A DNA stretch of 10,169 nt from DATCZS01 sp036525795 (GTDB lineage Bacteria > Actinomycetota > Acidimicrobiia > Spongiisociales > ZC4RG35). Each line of letters begins with the position of its first letter. The stretch's first letter is position 1. The notes under the pieces are model-generated. The model was not told the origin of the DNA. It saw nothing but the letters and a program-made list of their open reading frames with translations, and did not search any database. Made by a program: the position numbers and the translations under genes. Below are positions 6,976 to 10,169 of this stretch, piece after piece. The DNA is taken from contig DATCZS010000125.1 of the NCBI GenBank assembly GCA_036525795.1, forward strand, positions 1 to 10,169, written 5' to 3'.

Positions 6976-7211
6976 CCGACGATCACCTCGAAGTCCTCCA
7001 GCACCGGGTTTGCCAGCAGCTGCTCGCACATGGCGGTGACCGCCTGGCGGACCTCCTCGACGTCGTCGCCGTCCACGATCAGGTGGATGGTGCGGTCGAT
7101 GCGGACCGACTCGACGGAATCGTGCCCGAGATCGCGCAGCGCCCGGGCGACGGTGGTGCCCTGCGGATCGGCGATCTCGGGCCGGCGGGTGATGTTGACG
7201 GTGACGTTCAT
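6972..7211 (-). CDS. purS: Phosphoribosylformylglycinamidine synthase subunit PurS
   Basis: PurS is the small subunit that joins PurQ to PurL and is thought to help ammonia pass between them. This 79-residue protein has the usual strand-helix order: VTVNITRRPEIADPQGTTV (3-21), ARALRDLGHDSVESVRIDR (22-40) and a C-terminal part with MCEQLLANPVLEDFEVIV (61-78), all characteristic of the family. The ATG at 7211 overlaps the purC stop in ATGA, with GGAGGA 9 nt upstream inside purC. The stop overlaps the purQ start in the same way. The gene therefore has no non-coding DNA on either side. Assignment rests on sequence and on its place between purC and purQ, which agree. Confidence 0.96.
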   Translation of the reverse strand: MNVTVNITRRPEIADPQGTTVARALRDLGHDSVESVRIDRTIHLIVDGDDVEEVRQAVTAMCEQLLANPVLEDFEVIVG

Positions 7212-8104
7212 GCGCCAGCTTCCTCCAGATAGGCCTCGAAGCCCTGGTCGGTGATTCGTTCGAATGCTTCCACGTAGCGCGCCTTGGTCCCCATGACCAC
7301 CTCGTCCGGCAGCCGGGGGGCCGGGGGTGTGTGGTCCCACCCGCTGGCATCGAGCCAGTCCCGGACGAACTGCTTGTCGAAGCTGGGCATGTCCCGTCCG
7401 GGCGCCCACTGATCGGCCGGCCAGTAGCGGGACGAGTCGGGGGTCAGCACCTCGTCGATGAGGATCAGGTCGGTGCCACACAGCCCGAACTCGAACTTGG
7501 TGTCGGCCAGGATGACCCCGCACCTCCGGGCGTGGTCTGCCGCCCGCTCGTAGATGTCCATGGATCGGCGCTTGACCTCCTCGAAGACGGCGTCTCCGAC
7601 GGCGACCCGGGCGGTGGCCTCGTCGACGTTCTCGTCGTGGCCGGTGACCGCCTTGGTCGCCGGGGTGAACACCGGTTCGGGCAGCCGGTCGGCCTTGACG
7701 AGGCCGGCGGGCAGTCCCTCGGTGGCCGGCCCCCCGCCTGCTGCGTACTCGCGCCACGCCGACCCGTACAGGTAGCCGCGGACCACGCATTCGATGGGGA
7801 TCACCTCGGCGCGGCGGACGATCATCGAGCGCCCGGCCAGCTCGTCGCGATCCTGGGGCGTGAGGCCTTCGACGGAGGTGAGATCGGTGGTCACGAGGTG
7901 ATCGGGGGTATCCAGCAGGTCGAAGAAGAACAACGAAAGACCGGTCAGCACTCTGCCCTTGTCGGGTATGGGGTCGGGGAGGATGCAGTCGTACGCCGAG
8001 ATGCGGTCCGAGGCGACGAGCAGGAGGTGATCTGCGTCGACCTCGTAGATCTCGCGAACTTTTCCCGAGCCGACGTGGGGGAGAGCCAGCACGCGGGCTG
8101 ACAT
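7208..8104 (-). CDS. purC: Phosphoribosylaminoimidazole-succinocarboxamide synthase (SAICAR synthetase)
   Basis: PurC joins CAIR and aspartate using ATP to make SAICAR. The 298-residue protein has GSGKVREIYE (12-21, nucleotide loop), SDRISAYD (32-39), RRAEVIPIECVVRGYLYGSAW (97-117), LADTKFEFG (199-207), DEVLTPDSSRYW (217-228) and SFDKQFVRDWL (241-251). At about 298 aa it is of the longer PurC type, rather than the about 240-aa type of Bacillus and E. coli. It is the first gene of the purine set and overlaps purS by 4 nt. The ATG at 8104 is the first in-frame start before the conserved GKVRE region; no clear Shine-Dalgarno or TANNNT box precedes it in the 70-bp gap, so how it is initiated is unclear. 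I recognise no purine riboswitch or PurR-type box there. Confidence 0.97.
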   Translation of the reverse strand: MSARVLALPHVGSGKVREIYEVDADHLLLVASDRISAYDCILPDPIPDKGRVLTGLSLFFFDLLDTPDHLVTTDLTSVEGLTPQDRDELAGRSMIVRRAEVIPIECVVRGYLYGSAWREYAAGGGPATEGLPAGLVKADRLPEPVFTPATKAVTGHDENVDEATARVAVGDAVFEEVKRRSMDIYERAADHARRCGVILADTKFEFGLCGTDLILIDEVLTPDSSRYWPADQWAPGRDMPSFDKQFVRDWLDASGWDHTPPAPRLPDEVVMGTKARYVEAFERITDQGFEAYLEEAGA

Positions 8105-8148
8105 TAGCGCCAGTCGCTGCCGCTCCCGGCGTCGTGGGACTGCCGCCC

Positions 8149-8169
8149 ACCGGCTGCGGGGATGCCGGC
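8149..8169 (-). terminator. Short hairpin between lipoprotein and purC (weak terminator candidate)
   Basis: On the minus strand GCCGGC (8169-8164) can pair with GCCGGT (8154-8149, one G-T wobble) around a 9-nt loop, starting 5 nt after the lipoprotein stop. There is no U-run. It could end lipoprotein transcription or sit in the leader of the purine mRNA. Weak evidence. Confidence 0.2.
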
Positions 8170-8174
8170 CGGGG

Positions 8175-8765
8175 CTACCTCGCGAACGCGAAGCTCTGGA
8201 AGATCTCTGTGACGAGGGGGGCGAGTTCCTCCAACTGGCGGGCCTCGGCGAAGAAGCTCACCTCCCACGCCTGACCGCCGGTGGTCACGATGAACCGCGA
8301 GATCCCGACGTCGATCCCGTCCTGGCCGGTGACCAGGGTGATCCCTCTCCCGGGGACCCCGTCCACCACGATGTTCGCCTCCTCCAGGATCCGGACGTCA
8401 GGGAGGTTCGACTCCAGCTTCGCCCGCTCGCCGTCGTAGTAGACGGTGAAGGGGACGTCGTCCGGTACCTGCCCGGTCGTCACGTTGAAGTTGGGCGTGA
8501 AGCCCCCGGTGTTGAGCGGGGCGCTGAACTGGACGAATCCCTCGCCCAGGGACGGTGCCACCGTCCACTGGGCCGGGTAGGAGATCGAGAACCCGAGCTC
8601 GGGCGACGTGAATCTCTCGAAGGTCTCGACGTTCACCGTCGTGGCCGGTGCCGGCGGTGCCGTCGTGTTCGTCGTCGCGCCGTCGGCGCCGTCACCGCCG
8701 CACGCGGCACCCAGCGCGGCAGTGAGCGCGGCGGCGGCCACGATCGGGATGGGCATGTGTCGCAT
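8175..8765 (-). CDS. Lipoprotein with PsbP / DUF1795-like domain
   Basis: This 196-residue exported protein begins with a hydrophobic signal (5-20) and a lipobox-like LGAAC with Cys22. The -3 residue is Gly and the Leu is at -4, so the match is slightly off consensus. A Gly/Ala/Thr/Pro linker covers 23-44. The mature domain starts with SPELGFSISYPAQW (54-67) and ends with LVTEIFQSFAF (184-194), a pattern I associate with PsbP-like/DUF1795 or LpqN-type extracytoplasmic domains. A role in binding or membrane-associated assembly is likely for the fold, but no specific function can be claimed. The start may be ATG 8765 or ATG 8756; 8765 is preferred because TAGCCT lies 7 nt upstream (leaderless pattern). 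It is divergent from the thioesterase gene. Confidence 0.78.
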   Translation of the reverse strand: MRHMPIPIVAAAALTAALGAACGGDGADGATTNTTAPPAPATTVNVETFERFTSPELGFSISYPAQWTVAPSLGEGFVQFSAPLNTGGFTPNFNVTTGQVPDDVPFTVYYDGERAKLESNLPDVRILEEANIVVDGVPGRGITLVTGQDGIDVGISRFIVTTGGQAWEVSFFAEARQLEELAPLVTEIFQSFAFAR

Positions 8766-8772
8766 CGAGGCA

Positions 8773-8778
8773 AGGCTA
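8773..8778 (-). promoter_or_regulatory. Putative -10 box (TAGCCT) for leaderless lipoprotein mRNA
   Basis: TAGCCT on the minus strand is 7 nt before the ATG at 8765. There is no Shine-Dalgarno for that start. It pairs with a similar box facing the other way at 8812-8817, so the 59-bp gap looks like a minimal divergent promoter region. No clear -35. Confidence 0.35.
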
Positions 8779-8811
8779 CCGGTGGTGGTGGGCTCTGCCG
8801 GAACGGAGGTG

Positions 8812-8817
8812 TACGGT
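8812..8817 (+). promoter_or_regulatory. Putative -10 box (TACGGT) for leaderless thioesterase mRNA
   Basis: TACGGT lies 7 nt before the ATG at 8825, fitting the TANNNT leaderless pattern. A GGAGGT at 8806-8811 is 13 nt from the ATG, too far for a normal Shine-Dalgarno, and would be outside the mRNA if transcription starts at the ATG. The two readings compete. Confidence 0.35.
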
Positions 8818-8824
8818 CCCTGTC

Positions 8825-9217
8825 ATGAACGCTGAGCGCGTGGCCGAATTGCTCGCCGCCGACCCCTATGCCGCCCTGTTGGGAATCGAGCTGGAGTCGG
8901 TGTCGGTCGATCGGCTCGCCGTATCGATGCCCGTCGACCGGCGCCACGTCAACTTCCTCGAGGTGTGCCACGGCGGAGCCACATTCTCACTGGCGGATGT
9001 GGCGTTTTCTCTGGCATCGAACCAGGCGGGACCGCGGGCGGTGGCGGTCGACACCCATCTGGTGCTCACCGCAGCCGGTCGCGTGGGCGATCGCCTGACG
9101 GCGGAGGCGATCGAGGTGACCAGGGGGAGGACGCTCGGCACCTACCAGGTCACGGTGCGCCGGGGCGACGGGCGGACCGTGGGCCTGTTCACGGGAACGG
9201 TGCACATCTCCTCATGA
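8825..9217 (+). CDS. PaaI-type hotdog-fold acyl-CoA thioesterase
   Basis: The 130-residue protein has the single hotdog domain of the PaaI/YdiI-like thioesterases, which hydrolyse acyl- or aryl-CoA esters in the cytoplasm. The key stretch is HVNFLEVCHGGATFSLADVAF (41-61), carrying Asn43, His49-Gly-Gly and Asp58, the position of the catalytic acid in this family. The strand AVAVDTHLVLTAAGRVGDRLTAEA (72-95) and TYQVTVRRGDGRTVGLFTGT (107-126) complete the fold. Length is normal. Similarity to phenylacetate-pathway PaaI is at family level only; no other paa gene is in the window, so a general housekeeping role is equally possible. The last bases overlap the start of the LCP gene (ATGA), so the two are probably translated together. 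Confidence 0.9.
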   Translation: MNAERVAELLAADPYAALLGIELESVSVDRLAVSMPVDRRHVNFLEVCHGGATFSLADVAFSLASNQAGPRAVAVDTHLVLTAAGRVGDRLTAEAIEVTRGRTLGTYQVTVRRGDGRTVGLFTGTVHISS

Positions 9218-10169
9218 CCAGTCGAGCGGCAGAACACTCCCTCCGGGTGCTGCGGAATCTCACGGACGCAGCGATCCTCTGGATCCGCCAGAACCCCGTG
9301 AAGTTCGCCGTCTCGGTGTTCTTGGGGATCGTGCTTGCCGCGGTGCTGTTCGTCTACGACCTGGTGGCGGGGGCCTTCGCGAGCGCCGCCGAAGACTTCG
9401 ACGCGGCCGCTGCGGCCAGCGAGCTCGCCGGGCGGTCGTCCTCCGAGGTCGAGAGGAGCGTGGCGGAATTCCTGGCGGCGGAGGAGGACCGGCTGCGGGC
9501 CGAGTACGAGCAGCAGCTGCAGGGCGCCGCTCTCGACGACGAGGTCGAACGCCAGATCGAAGAGCTCCAAAGTCGAACCTTCGAGGTGCCGAACGCGGTC
9601 AGCCCCCGGCTCCCCGACGACATGTTCACGTCGATGCTGCTGATCGGGGCAGACGAGAGCGGGTTCCTCGCCGATGTGATCATCGACATCCTGCTTCCCG
9701 CAGACGGGTCCGCTCCGATGATCGTGTCGCTCCCGCGGGATTTGTACCTGCCGAACGCCTGCACAGACGCTCCCGCCAAACTGAATGCCAGCCTGGGCGG
9801 ATGCCGGGGGTTCGCCAGCGGATCGGAGTTGCTGGCGATCAACGTCGGATCGTTCACCGGCATCGCCGTCGATCACTACGCCCGCGTCAACTTTGCCGGG
9901 TTCGCTGCGCTGGTGGACCGTCTGGGGGGGCTCGAGATCTGCGTCGGCGACCGCCCCGTGCGCGACATCAAGGCGAACATCCTCGAACCGATCGGGCCCG
10001 GATGCCTGGTCGCCGATGGCGCCACCGCCCTGGGCTGGGTCCGGTCCCGGCACCCCGAGTTCCTGGCGGACGGCGAGTGGGTCACCGAGAACGGCAGCGA
10101 CTTCATCCGCCAGCAACGGCAGCAGGATCTCCTGTTCCAGATGGCCGAGCGGCTCGCGCAGTACTCGTC
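9214..10169 (+). CDS. LytR-CpsA-Psr (LCP) family protein, 3' end outside window
   Basis: The frame is open from ATG 9214 to the right edge (318 full codons). LCP proteins transfer lipid-linked glycopolymers to peptidoglycan at the outer membrane face. A short cytoplasmic N-terminus is followed by one membrane helix (31-51), then a charged, coiled-coil-like stretch (about 77-122), then the LCP domain from about 139. Visible LCP motifs: MLLIGAD (141-147), ADVIIDILLP (153-162), VSLPRDLYLP (171-180), FAALVDRLGGLEICVG (230-245), GATALGWVRSRH (269-280, Arg277 and Arg279) and GSDFIRQQRQQDLL (294-307). The usual RSD before the second strand reads LAD (152-154), keeping Asp but losing Arg. Four Cys (183, 197, 243, 264) lie outside the membrane and could form disulfides. 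The start shares ATGA with the thioesterase stop; no Shine-Dalgarno is evident, which suggests coupling. Confidence 0.9.
   Translation, partial: MTSRAAEHSLRVLRNLTDAAILWIRQNPVKFAVSVFLGIVLAAVLFVYDLVAGAFASAAEDFDAAAAASELAGRSSSEVERSVAEFLAAEEDRLRAEYEQQLQGAALDDEVERQIEELQSRTFEVPNAVSPRLPDDMFTSMLLIGADESGFLADVIIDILLPADGSAPMIVSLPRDLYLPNACTDAPAKLNASLGGCRGFASGSELLAINVGSFTGIAVDHYARVNFAGFAALVDRLGGLEICVGDRPVRDIKANILEPIGPGCLVADGATALGWVRSRHPEFLADGEWVTENGSDFIRQQRQQDLLFQMAERLAQYS

Noticed and set aside
7212..8150. Upstream extensions of the purS and purQ frames into purC
   Set aside because: These are Arg/Pro-rich shadow translations of purC; ATG 7211 and ATG 6975 give normal-length PurS and PurQ with Shine-Dalgarno sites.
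8105..8174. Purine riboswitch or PurR operator before purC
   Set aside because: The 70-bp gap is too short and too GC-rich for a purine riboswitch and I see no CGAA-type PurBox pair.
9142..10116. 324-residue minus-strand frame opposite the LCP gene
   Set aside because: Antisense shadow. The plus frame has LCP motifs and a membrane helix; the minus frame has none.

Overview
The window is a compact, GC-rich stretch of bacterial chromosome. Several features point to an actinobacterium, perhaps an uncultured member of the Acidimicrobiia, though that class assignment is only an inference: several GTG starts, probable leaderless promoters (TANNNT 6-7 nt before the start codon), a DUF1876/Rv2632c-like protein, an LLM-class (F420/flavin) oxidoreductase, an LCP-family cell-wall ligase and two Thr/Pro-rich lipoproteins. 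I see no mobile element, tRNA, rRNA or CRISPR, and base composition gives no obvious sign of transfer.

Layout. The 3' part of an LLM-class oxidoreductase gene runs rightward at 2-571 and ends 11 nt from the end of a leftward block. That leftward block, read in transcription order, is: a PsbP/DUF1795-like lipoprotein (8765-8175); the purine cluster purC (8104-7208), purS (7211-6972), purQ (6975-6316) and purL (6323-4074); a DUF1876 protein (3961-3719); a large Thr/Pro-linker lipoprotein with a probable beta-propeller (3700-2585); a 6-phosphofructokinase (2510-1386); and a YwiC-like membrane protein (1383-583). From a 59-bp divergent intergenic region a rightward pair starts at 8825: a PaaI-type hotdog thioesterase and, overlapping it by ATGA, an LCP protein that runs off the right edge.

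How the genes work together. PurS, PurQ and the small PurL form the three-part FGAM synthetase (step 4 of IMP synthesis), and PurC makes SAICAR four steps later. The overlaps ATGA, ATGA and GTGTCTGA, each with a Shine-Dalgarno motif inside the preceding gene, indicate translational coupling and stoichiometric synthesis. The phosphofructokinase and YwiC-like genes are 2 nt apart and probably co-translated. The other genes are neighbours with no obvious common pathway.

In the main this is an ordinary housekeeping region, and I found no convincing undescribed multi-gene system. The points most worth checking are the phosphofructokinase lacking the usual Mg-binding Asp (GGGGT in place of GGDGS), the leaderless promoter signatures, the pfk-ywiC pair, and the LCP protein with a periplasmic coiled-coil and an altered RSD motif.
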